64,000 bases of DNA from Chondrosia reniformis. Its lineage: Eukaryota; Porifera; Demospongiae; Chondrillida; Chondrillidae. The translations under genes and the position numbers were made by a program. Numbering within the stretch: the first letter of the stretch is position 1; the number at the start of each line of letters is the position of its first letter. The notes beneath the pieces were generated by a model. It ran no database searches and was not told the DNA's origin. It saw only the letters and a list, made by a program, of their open reading frames with translations. Positions 35,417-45,978 of this stretch are shown here, piece by piece. Location: NCBI GenBank assembly GCA_947172415.1, contig OX359193.1, positions 4,830,501 to 4,894,500 on the forward strand. The letters are read 5' to 3'.

Positions 35417-36710
35417 TCACTTGAAAAAATGTAGTAGAGTAGGTTGTGGCACTGAACCCTTTGAATACTGCTTCTGTAATTCTGAATTTAATGTTAAGGC
35501 ATATCTATAATCTCTATCTTTCAATTTATTCATCTCTTTCAGCACAAGCTGATCTAGAGTGAGTTCACTGCTTTGTTGGGATTTCAAGACTGTTTCTTTA
35601 TTGTACAATTTAGGTTTGTTTCTAACATTTATTCTGGAAGTCTTCCTTTTAAAGGTTTTCTTTGAAGAAATACTACCTGTAAAATAAATACATAGAAATT
35701 CTACATGTATGGTAAAGTACACATTTGTATGGAGTGTGTTTACAGATAAAAATTCATATACGTACCATTAGGAGATCTATGGTTTAGTTTTTCATAAACA
35801 GATCTTGCTTTTAACTCATCTTCAAGCAACTGTCTTTCATTCTCTTCCTACATTTTTACAAAATGGTGATGAAAACATTTTGTATTTACTATAATCAGCT
35901 TACAAGAAGGTTTTGCTCTCTCTCTTGAAGAGCTTTAGCTTGTTGTAGGTCCTCTAAAACTTGCACGTCCCTTTCTTGCATAAACTAGATGTCAAAACAT
36001 AAGAGAATATTAGTAGTAGACAAAACTAAGAAAACAAAATAACCTTTGTCAATTCTGTCATATATTCTTCTTGGAGTTCTCCTGGTGAGTACATTACCCG
36101 CTTTGGCTCTGCAACATCTAATTAAACTTGACAATTACAAGTGCCTATATACAATTCTTAAATCATTAAACACATACCATGATACATATCATATTTAAAT
36201 TGTTCCTGTAAAGTAAGGTTTGCCATCTCCAATTTTCTTGTCTGATCAACAATGTTTCCTTTCTTCTTACATCTTCTAGCCCAGGAGCTAAACCTCTTTC
36301 GACACAAAGGGCAGCAGAGATTGCCTGTTTCAATGCTATGCTCAAAACACTCTTTACAAACTTCATGGTTACAAGGTAACACCACTGGTTCTAATATACA
36401 GCTGTAACATATAGGACATGACACTATCCCAGAACTGGAAGAACCTAGGAAGGTGGAAAACGTGTGAAATGCTTCATCGTAAAGAAAACAGTTTGCACAT
36501 TAACAGATACTAAAACGTTTAAAAGGTTCTTTTCCAAAAATTAAAGAAACACAAAAAGAAGCTAAGACAAGAAGACTAGTGGCAGTCATACACGCATGTG
36601 CAAATCATTAAATATTCCTAATTATAAATAATAGTTTGGTGCTAAAATCGGCAAAATGAAGTTATACCTTGAGCCTCATCCTTGTTTAGTTCAGATTCTA
36701 GTTCTGTCAT
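35417..36710 (-). CDS. RNF168: RNF168-type RING E3 ubiquitin ligase with C-terminal PIP box
   Basis: RNF168 ubiquitylates H2A at DNA breaks. Six exons close in frame: 36668-36710, 36178-36444, 36044-36117, 35904-35984, 35766-35847 and 35417-35676, giving 268 residues, less than half the vertebrate length. The C3HC4 RING spans residues 24-62 (CPICYSCILEPVVLPCNHEV), followed by the family-specific basic helix (KRFSSWARR). SPGELQEEYMTELTK matches the RNF168 segment after the RING. Acidic helices (EENERQLLEDELKARS; KDRDYRYALTLNSELQKQ) fit ubiquitin-interacting MIU-type helices. The protein ends with QPTLLHFFK, a full PIP-box consensus (Q-x-x-L-x-x-F-F) for PCNA. RNF169 is the alternative name; the invertebrate gene probably precedes that split. 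Confidence 0.85.
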
Positions 36711-36962
36711 TTGAAAATTCGTCACTTTCCCGCCTTTATAAATCTAACAAAATGGCTTCTGATTAGAAAGTGATACCGCATAATTATCGTGGGGATGCGC
36801 CCCCGTGCTCGATATTAGATGATACATTATTATAAATATACCTGTATTCGTTTAATGTAACAACCATAATTCTACAAGGTGAGTTGTACAAATTAGCATT
36901 TTGAGGAAAAGCAATACAAAAGTTGAGAACTGTTAACAATAGCAAAGTTGTTTGCATTTATA

Positions 36963-38954
36963 TCATTTACTCGACTCCCACCCTTCCTGCAAGTTCTCTC
37001 TCCCACTGTTTTCAACCTTATCCAGCTGAGTGTCTTCTGTATTGTCTAAGGGCTTATGTTTTGTAGAATCTGTGTTGTCTGACTCATTAGCGGGAGGTTC
37101 GGCAGTTACATCACCAGTAGCCTCGTGGACTACAGATGCAGTAAATTCAGATGAGGACATTCCTTGTGGATCATTATCTTGATGTGTAGATTCGAATTCA
37201 ACTACCACTTTTGAGGAATTTTCAACTGTTCTCTCCCTTAATTGATCAACTAGCTCAACAGATGAAGTCATATTTTCATAGCTTACAGAGGCACTTTTGC
37301 AATCATAATCATCAGAAGTCTCCTGAACGGTTACTAAAGTGTCAGAATTTTTCTCAAATACTTCATCTTCTGGAGCATCACCCTCTGGGAGGCCTGAACC
37401 ATTAGCAATCTCATAAGTACATTTAATTTCAGCTAGCTTATTACAGATTGTGTCAATTTCTTCATCAGTAACAGAAGGGGACACACTTTGCTTGGGTTCT
37501 GCCTTTCCAGTGTAAGGAGGTAGTGCTTGACCATCAGTGATTTCAGAAGCACTGTTAATCTCATTGACGGATTCCTGTTTGCTGTCTTGTCTTGCTTGTA
37601 TTTCCTGCAACTGCATAAAAATGGATTAACAATGAAATAGGAAATTTATTGGTTACTCAGAGTAGACTTAATTAAATAAATATGGTGCAAAAGCATCCCA
37701 ATTCTATGCCAACTTAGATCCTACTTCAATCCTGTGAGATTATTAGACACAAAAATATACGTAGTCATATTATACGTATGTCTAATTCGAAATAGGAAAT
37801 TAATATGGAATATGAAAATGTGAAAACTGTTCACACACCAAAACATGATACTAATTACATCAATGGTACAGCTAGCATGCTGGACATAGTATGATAAACT
37901 TATTTCATTCAAAGTTAGAGCACCTTGTTTTGAAAAATACCATTAACTAGTTAATAGTATCGTTACTGTGAAACTACGTACCTTATCATTAAGAGTCTCA
38001 ATCTCCCTACTCATAGCCTCATTTTGACATCGAATGTAAACATTTTCGTCAAGGACTTTGTCAAGACACTGCTGCAAAATTTTAATATCGACTGATGTAC
38101 TGTGGGCATTGGGGGATTCTAGCTGAATAGGTTTAGTGTTGGCATCACCAGAAGCATGAGCTAATTCACCTTGTAGGTACAGCACTTTTTCCCCTAAATT
38201 AGCAAGTCTCAATTTGTATTGATCATTCTCCAATTGCAAACGTTTTACTTCAGCAGATGGCATTCTCTGCAAATCAAGTCCCGATGAAAATGAGAGAACA
38301 CGCTTTCTCAAAAGAGATCGGGACATTGGCTTGGGATTGAAGTCATCAACAGATTCTTTGTGTAAAGGTTCTGCTATTTCATCCATAGGTTCCAGGGAAG
38401 ATGAAGACTGTTCTCGAATAATCTGGAATTCTCTCATCTTGCGTGTTTCTCGTTGCTTTTGACTCTCTCTTTCGATACGTAAAATGCTCAGTTCTTTTTC
38501 CAGCTTTTCAACTTCCCTTTTCAACAGATTATTACCAACAAATAGTTTACTGCATTGCCGATTTAAAGAAACGTTTTCCTTTTCAAGGTTGTCCCTCTCT
38601 GATAAGAGCTGCAGGTTAGTTTTCTCTAAGTTCTTAGCTTTTTCTACTAGTACAATGTTTTCCTCCCTGAACTTCTTAACTTTTGAATAAGCATCAAAGT
38701 TAAAGGCTGCAATTACAGGACTCACATGAGGCCCTATATAAAAATTGATTTAAATTTTATACATACACTGCAGCTGACCTGAAAAACATACATGCCCACA
38801 CTACACCTATTAACTACTGACCATACAGATTTTCCGATAATCTTCTGTTCTTCGTTTCCAGATTTATTTTTCCTTCTAATTTATGGTCCCTATCTTGTTG
38901 TAGCTGGGTTAAACCCACTTTGGTATCTTTCTCTAAGAAGCTTCTAGCCGCCAT
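36963..38954 (-). CDS. Coiled-coil protein of unknown function
   Basis: Three exons close in frame (38822-38954, 37982-38733, 36963-37610), giving 510 residues. The N-terminal half is a long coiled coil with Leu heptads (residues about 45-130: EENIVLVEKAKNLEKTNLQL), then a Ser/Arg-rich hinge (RSLLRKRVLSFSSG), then a second coil (about 180-290). The C-terminal exon is acidic and Ser/Thr-rich and likely disordered (ENSGRENLQEGWESSK, stop). No signal peptide or membrane segment is present. The start at 38954 opens with MAARSFLEKDTKVGLTQLQQ. I do not recognise the family; a centrosomal or scaffold role would be a guess. It lies 250 bases upstream of the RNF168 homologue on the same strand. Confidence 0.8.
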
Positions 38955-40084
38955 CCTTTTACTAGCACTTAAGTCAGAAAAGTTGCAAGGGTACTAAGAA
39001 AATTCAAGAGAAACTGGTCGTTAGATGGCAGACTAGAGATATAATTTTGTTTTTAATGTAATTATGAGAGGCTTCATGAAAAATTTACACTAATCTAACA
39101 GGCCATGTGCAGACAATAATGGCAAAAAGACTACAGCAAGTATGTCAACAGTCTATTGATACAATAAAATGACAACTATGTAGTCCACACAGGGCACAGC
39201 TGGAATAAAGTTCAATTTCAGAGTATTCAATTAAGCTGGAGTCATTGACCCTAGCAGGGCAGGTTTCAATGCATATCCTTGACAAGTGGAGTTACAAGAG
39301 TTGTACAGTCAGCAACTATTGTCCATTTCACACTTCTAGCCAACCGAATGAAATCACTGCCACCCCATTTCACACCAACAATTATCTTGTCCTACCATTG
39401 GTAACATTTAGCAACAACATGTCCTTGCACATTCTATACAGTCCCTGCTTCAGTCTATGGAGCCCTGTGACACCTGTCTCATCCCCTACATCAAGGCTGC
39501 ACCAATAACCAAATTATACTTAACTAATACAATCCATTATGTTGTCTTTAATAGTTACCTACTGCAATAATTATTGTGTGAGGCATGAAATTGATTATAG
39601 TTGTTTGACTGTAACCATGCAGTGTCTCCTGTTGATTAGTGACACCATGAATTAACAGACTGAGTTAAGTGTCAAGCCTAAAGAGGGCATTGGCATGTAA
39701 ACATTGCATACTATAAGTGAATTCATTGGTTAAATGAGTATCCCCCTAATCCATAAACAGACTGAAAAATGTATACTACCCATTCCTGCTACATAATCTG
39801 TATATGCAGTTTGAATAAGGTCTTTCTAGGAGGCTCTATTCTATAACTATATAGTCTGTGTTACTATAATATTTATCATGAAACAAAATTGGCATAATAA
39901 TCTATTGAAATAGGCTATTGCTCGCAGTTAAAGATATAGCTCTACTGTGTTTACAGGGAATAGGATGGAAATCCATTGCAAATTATGTAGGTAAAGGATA
40001 TCAATTATCTAAGACCTGTCAAATTTATAGAGTATAATGAGTAAAGCAGTTTTAACATATTACTAACTTTGAGAAGATAAGAAG

Positions 40085-40205
40085 ACAATAACTCCCATGC
40101 AGGGTCACTGATAATGGGTAAAATTCCTAGAAGCAACTGTTTGCCTCAGTGGAAAAGGAAGAGATATGAAACTGTATTCTCATTCTCCCTGTGAGAAATA
40201 AAAAG
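40085..40205 (+). repeat. SINE fragment (5' half)
   Basis: The core 40102-40153 aligns without gaps to 1262-1313. The A-box position reads TTGCCTCAGTGG. The 3' module is missing. Confidence 0.7.
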
Positions 40206-40531
40206 TCTACAAACCTATCTTGTCTATTGTAATGACTTTTTCCTTAGCCAAGTGACCATATCAAGAAGGGAATAGTGTTTAAATTTATTCATAGGTTGCC
40301 CCAACATATCACAAACATTTAGCACTACCAGATAAGATTTTTTGCAAACACAAAAACATCCCAACAATTCAACTTCACAGCTTCACAGTAAAAAAGATAG
40401 GAGGAAGTAACGACGATACTAACTTGCAACCAAAAAGGGAATTAAATAGGACCATCATAAGCCGGTCTAATTTTGCGGATAGCTAGCAATCCGACTTACC
40501 TTCTTTGGCTTCTTTCGTTTTGATGAATCAG

Positions 40532-40549
40532 CACGTGTAGGGGCGTGGC
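40532..40549. promoter_or_regulatory. E-box and GC-rich KLF/Sp-like element before the hydrolase gene
   Basis: The palindrome CACGTG (40532-40537) and GGGGCGTGGC (40540-40549) lie 20 to 35 bases before the ATG at 40568. The site is seen; that it binds bHLH or KLF/Sp factors is inferred from consensus only. Confidence 0.45.
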
Positions 40550-40567
40550 ACGATTGCCACTTGATAA

Positions 40568-43500
40568 ATGGCGCTGTCGGGACTCTTATTATGGCTTTAC
40601 TTCTGTTTGTGTTGTGTTGCTGCTAACTGGTCCGGTGTAGATGAGGTTCTAAACTCTGGAATCTTCACCCACACTTATCCTGGTTTGTGTCTGTCGATAC
40701 TAAATCGCAATATATACATACATGCTTCCAAACTAAATGATTGCAGGGGCGTAATTTAAGCATTTTATTCCAGGCATATTTTTCTTATCTAGATCGTTTG
40801 ATCGCTTATGAACAGCTAGCTTGCGTATACATGTAAATCTTTATAATTTTTAAAGCACTTGTGCCTTTATGGTAAGAATGATGTTGAGATTGATTGAGAT
40901 TTTACTTATTTGTAGGATGTGTGGCAATAGTGGGTGGAAGTAAAGGTAAACCTCTACTTTATTTTCATCTAATCATGTATTTTAATGCATTCTGATAAAT
41001 ATATAGGAATTCTTTATGCCAAAGCTTTCGGGAGCTTTACATATGGTCTTCCTACACCAGTAACTCAGACCAATCCCAAAGTGGCACTTGATGTATGTAA
41101 TGCACAAGTTAATAGCCTCCATCCAGTGATTTAGCCTTTTCCATCTCTGCAGACCATATTTGATTTAGCAAGTCTTACAAAGGTGCTTGTTACAACTACT
41201 TCAGTTATGTATCTCTACCAACACAACATGATCTCTCTCGGTGAGAATTGAAGGGTATGCAGGCCATGGTATAGCTAGGAGATTAATTAATGTGCATATA
41301 CATATAGTAAAACCTTGACAAAAGACTCAAAAAAACTTATAGAAAAATTCAAAGAAAATAGTCATTGAAATTACGTATAATTCCATTATACACACTCATT
41401 TTTTGTCATTTTTACACCTGTAGCATCATCCAAGTAACTGATACTTAGTTTTATCATCAGAAAATCTTCAAATGCAGGTCACTCTCCACTCCCTAATGGA
41501 AGTGCAATGGTCCACTTTATGTGTGTACATATCTGTATTTTGGTTACATTGGGTATTGGATTGGTAATATTTATTATGCATACCTTCCTGCTATTATATT
41601 ACTTCCCAGATGAAAATGTATCCAGTCCAAGTTTATTGGGTATGAATTTTTCAAATCATGGAAAAGATGCTATAACTGTGAGGAATCTTCTTTTGCATAA
41701 TGCTGGATTTCCCCCAGATCCAGATCCCCTCTATTGTAAGCATTCATTTTGTCAATAAACAATTCAATCCTTAAGGTATTGTAGGTATATATCTAATAAA
41801 GATATTGTGTGCTGCAGGGAATAAGACTTTTGATTGCCCAGAAACCTCCAATTACCACCCAAAAGAAAGTTTCTCCTGTCAGGAATTGGTATATAACAGC
41901 TTGATGAACCAAGTAATTTCATGCACCGTTCCCTAGCCAGGCAACACTTGCTAAATGCTCTCCTCCACTATAGGCCTTGATTAATCCTGTTGGAAGCAAG
42001 TACATTTATTCAGATCTGAGTATGATTACCATGATGTATGTGGTTGGAAATGTTGTTAGGTTGGTACTGGCGATTACCATGATGTATGTGGTTGGAAGTG
42101 TTATTAGGTTGGTACTGGCTTCTGTTACTGAAACTGTTTCTATAATCTGCAAACTTGTAAATTATGCTTGAGAAACAGTACATATGTTAATTGCATGATT
42201 AAAAACCTAAAGGTAATATTTCCTATTTGGAGATTTCTTAACTAAGCAACACCTTCTTGTCAAAACATCCAAACATGGTACTACATATGTATAACAATCA
42301 CAACTAATACTCCCTCCCTACCAACTCAATACTGCATGGCATGTAGAGTATGTCAGTATGTCAGTACTCAGTTCAGTTATATTACTTAGGAGTGGTACGC
42401 CTAATTCTGTCATACGTACACTTCGTGAATATCTCAAATGCCAAATGGGTACCACTCCAAGTTTAACTGTTTCTCTACCTTGTCTGCTTTAATATTACCT
42501 TTATTTGCTTAGAAATAATCATTTGGTAGAAGTGTCTGATCTGAATTCCGATTGTATTCACAACCAGCCTGATAAAGCTGAACAGATAGTGTAAGTTTAT
42601 GCGCTACTACATTGAAATTCCCATTAGATACCATGCAGCTCTATTAACCTTTTGAGGCAGTAGTTGTGACAAGTTTCTCATTCAGCAGTTACACATCCTC
42701 TGCCATGTGTGGCAGTCCAGCCAGGGATTTTGGGTGGAGAGATCCCGGTCTGATACACAAGGCTGTTATGAGAGACCTTCAAACCTCAACATTGTAGAAT
42801 AAGTACTGTATATGCTTTATTACATTATTAAAAACTTTTAACCCTGACATCATACCTATTTTTAGTATATATTCCTCCAATTACTATAGATACTATAGTC
42901 AGTGCTTTTATGAAGCATTTGTGCGAAAGTATATTCTGTCATACTTGAAGCTGCAAGTAATGACATTTCTACCTAAGTTTTCACTCTGGTCAACTATAGT
43001 CCCTGCCTGGAATGACACAATATACAGACATCAAGTAATTCAAGTAGGTAACAGAACTGTCAATTACCTTACATTCATTCAGGGACATATTGCATGTATT
43101 CAAAATGCACTTGTATATATATACGTACGTACATGCACTAATGGCTATTACGTATATAGGTAAATATACCATGGAACCTCCGATTTCCTTGATTGTAGAT
43201 CCCTCTATGTATGTATTACACAGTAAAATGTTTGAAACTTTTTTCTCCTTTAACTGTGTGTTTGTTGAACTTATTAAGTTAGGTGACAGCCAATTTTCAT
43301 TAACTTGTGTACTTATGCACATACTCTTAAGTTTTCCCAGTAAATTAATTATTTGTAATCCTCTTAATCAAGGCAAACCTGTATAAAGAAATGATTTTCA
43401 TAGAGTTAGTATGCTACTATACACTGTAAATGTATACTAATGAATGTACTCCGTGTATCTAAGGGACCCACAAAATTTAATGTGGATGCCATGTTTTTTG

Positions 43501-44467
43501 TGCAATCCCTTACTTAGAGAGTTACTGCTGTTATTCTATATATGATAAATATCAAACTGTAGCTTATACTGTGTTAATAACTAGTGTTCATAGCCAAGTG
43601 TGGTATAGTAATGTTCCTGTACTCTGCCAATTGTAAGTTGTCTTGTTTTTTTGTAATTCAGGGCTTTGTCTCAGATGGTAACTCATATGCCCTTGGCGGG
43701 ATAGCGGGACATGCTGGCGTGTTCAGTAATGCTATGGATATCCTTCAGTTAATGTTTAATCTGATGTTTGCAGATGCCAAAAGTGATTGGATTGATGCTA
43801 GTACAGTTACTCTATTTACCAAAGTACTGCACATACATAGCTCCCTATGGAACATCCATGCAATAGCACTTAGAGATTAGCCTTTTATCCCACAGGTTTA
43901 CAATACAAGTCAGTCTAGTCGTGCTTTTGGTTGGGACACCAACAACTATCAAGTTGACACCTACAGGTAATTAGTAGAAGTCCATACTTATTGGCCGTTA
44001 TACATACCTAGTTGACAGGCTTAAAGATTTTATGTGTAGGTATATTAATAATCTAAGACGCCCTTTTACTGTACATGTATATGCATATAGCTATGCATAG
44101 CTCTCAGTTAGATATATAGAGCAAAAGTACTTATTTTCAAAAGAGTGTGTGTAAAATACTTAATTTTTCAGTAGTTGCACCTGTCAACTGTTATCATCTA
44201 GCCTTGCTTATTTTACAGAGGTTGTGGAAATCTATCATCAGAAACCTACTATCATACAGGGTTAGTTGAATACTCTTAGGATTGCAGGAGTTCATTTTAC
44301 ATTGTAATTATAGGTACACGGGTACGCAGGTATGCGGAGATCCCGAGAGAAGGTTGATAACTATCTTACTAACAAACAGAGTGTACCCCAATGATTCAGA
44401 GGAATCAAAAGAGAAGATCCATAAAATTAGACAACAGTTCAACAATGCTGTCCTGGGTGCCTTATGA
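40568..44467 (+). CDS. Secreted beta-lactamase-family serine hydrolase
   Basis: This belongs to the penicillin-binding/class C beta-lactamase fold used in animals by LACTB-like peptidases and esterases. About 14 exons. Exon 1 (40568-40682) encodes a signal peptide (MALSGLLLWLYFCLCCVAAN). The nucleophile motif SxxK is SLTK in FDLASLTKVL (about 41165-41185). The Tyr motif is YSD in YIYSDLSMI (about 42003-42029), where Asp replaces the usual Asn. SLPGMTQYTD (about 42995-43030) matches the conserved PLGM region. ALGGIAGHAGVFSN (43690-43730) and HTGYTGT (44255-44335), in the KTG position, complete the site. It ends LTNRVYP...GAL at 44467. One small exon between 43030 and 43660 may be missing from my model. 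Exon 7 ends in a tandemly duplicated splice donor. Substrate unknown; bacterial-like sequence could reflect old transfer. Confidence 0.92.
42024..42119 (+). repeat. 48-base tandem duplication spanning an exon-intron boundary
   Basis: Copies 42024-42071 and 42072-42119 differ at only two positions. Each contains coding sequence (ITMMYVVG) and the donor AG|GTTGGT (42059/42060 and 42107/42108). The length is 16 codons, so either donor keeps the frame into the next exon at about 42512. Confidence 0.9.
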
Positions 44468-44643
44468 TATCTGTATATACATACGTAGGTGGAAATTAAC
44501 AAACTTAACCCATGTAGTCTAATAAAGCATGTACGCATCGAAATTATCAGTAATTTTTAAGCTGTAATCACTAAGTGCATAAACACAGTTGCAAACCTAA
44601 ATGTGTAAATTCAGTACTAAGAAATGTTTGTTACATAGCTATT

Positions 44644-45801
44644 TTATTGGCTCTGCAAAATCAGAGCTGAGATACAAAAGATTAAAATAAAGATACTGGC
44701 TATCATTACTGATGGAGAGCCACTGTTGATTCCAAAGATTCTGTTGATGGCTGCAAGGTTTGGGTTCTCCTTTTGATTGGTCCAGGGAACTAGACAAACT
44801 CTATCCTCAGACAGAGAGGTTTGATTGTGATACACAAATGAATCTCCCCATAGTATAGTGCAAATGCCTTCACCATTTCCATAAACCTGCAGAACAAGTT
44901 TATCAGTACATGTACAGATTATACGTTTGTTAACACTAAAATGATTATTCTAATGTGTACGTATAGCTGGTTCAACTCACTTCAGTATAATTTCTGCATG
45001 TGGAATCATTCCTGCAATAGTTATTACCATTCCTATACTCCCAGTCTGTGATCCAGTTTGCAGCACAGGTCACATCGGAGGCACAAGCCTCAAACCAGTT
45101 ATCGCAGTAGTCAGAGCAGAGAGGAAGATGATTGATAGAAGAGAGAAACGACCCATGCCAATGGGCTATGTTTGGGCTACATCTGTAGAAACACTCTATT
45201 TCGATGAAGAACCTATCAGTAGGGGGTACAGTAAGTACTACATGTTATCGATAATAGTCAGCCAACTCTTAAACTAGACTACATGGGGAGATGCATGCTC
45301 AGCAGGAAGCAAAACAACCTATAGCTAGTCTGTAGAGGGCTTTGGGTGCATGCGTTGCATTGACCATAGATTGTACCTTTCACATCGTTCGCTTAGCTGG
45401 CCACATCTATTCCAATGGAAACCATCAATGTTAGAGACATTTGCCGATGCCAACTGTTGGGTAAACTCCGCAGTACAGCATGCAGCATCTTTCCAGGTAA
45501 GACAGGTTTTGTAGGAACTATCTACGTACATACAGAATGAAATTCACACGGTGCTTTTATGGAATAACTTCGATGTATGAAGATACCAGAAATGCCCCTA
45601 GCTAAGCCACACGCCGAGCATTCGACAATCTCATTATAATATCGTTTAATTACCTTCTGCAGTCGGTTCAGATTTATGTTTGCTCCCGTTCAAACAAGTA
45701 TTCGGACGATATTCCTTTGGACGTTGAACTTGCTGAGATAAAGCAGACAAACAAAAACTCTCGAATACGAGGGCCATTACTAACATCTCAACTAGATACA
45801 T
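44644..45801 (-). CDS. Folate receptor family protein, GPI-anchored
   Basis: This extracellular Cys-rich protein binds folate or a related vitamin. Four exons close in frame (45654-45801, 45377-45521, 44981-45212, 44644-44886), giving 255 residues, the size of vertebrate folate receptors. A signal peptide is present (MYLVEMLVMALVFESFCLSA). Family signatures are WKDAACCTAEFTQQL, NWNRC-like FHWNRCGQLSERC, CFYRCSPNIAHW, LPLCSDYCDNWFEAC and CAANWITDW. The C-terminus is hydrophobic with no basic residue after it (SVMIASIFILIFCISALILQ), the pattern of a GPI-addition signal. Riboflavin-binding proteins are related, so the ligand is inferred. It lies 178 bases downstream of ASH2L on the same strand. 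Confidence 0.92.
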
Positions 45802-45978
45802 CTTTGATAATAACACGCGATTATGAAGCCGTTATAGCTAGGCGGTTAACTTTATAACAGAGCGCGGCTTAATCAAAGAAACCTCAAAATCTACATGAAC
45901 ATTGCACTAATATGTCTTACTACACTGTATACTACTTAGGTTGGACAAATCAACGGTTATCGTTATCTGTGTGCACTG

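Larger units (their letters stand above)
38955..40567. other. Intergenic region with a SINE fragment and a promoter E-box
   Basis: Both neighbours are transcribed away from this 1.6 kb. No convincing coding sequence is seen; a short open frame at 39245-39508 lacks codon character and splice context. A SINE core lies at 40102-40153. Near the hydrolase start there is CACGTG (40532-40537) followed by GGGGCGTGGC (40540-40549). Confidence 0.6.

Noticed and set aside
39245..39508. 87-codon frame in the intergenic region
   Set aside because: No family resemblance, no splice context, and composition like the surrounding noncoding DNA.
40568..44467. Bacterial contamination as source of the beta-lactamase-like gene
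   Set aside because: About 14 exons with GT-AG introns and a eukaryotic signal peptide show a resident nuclear gene.
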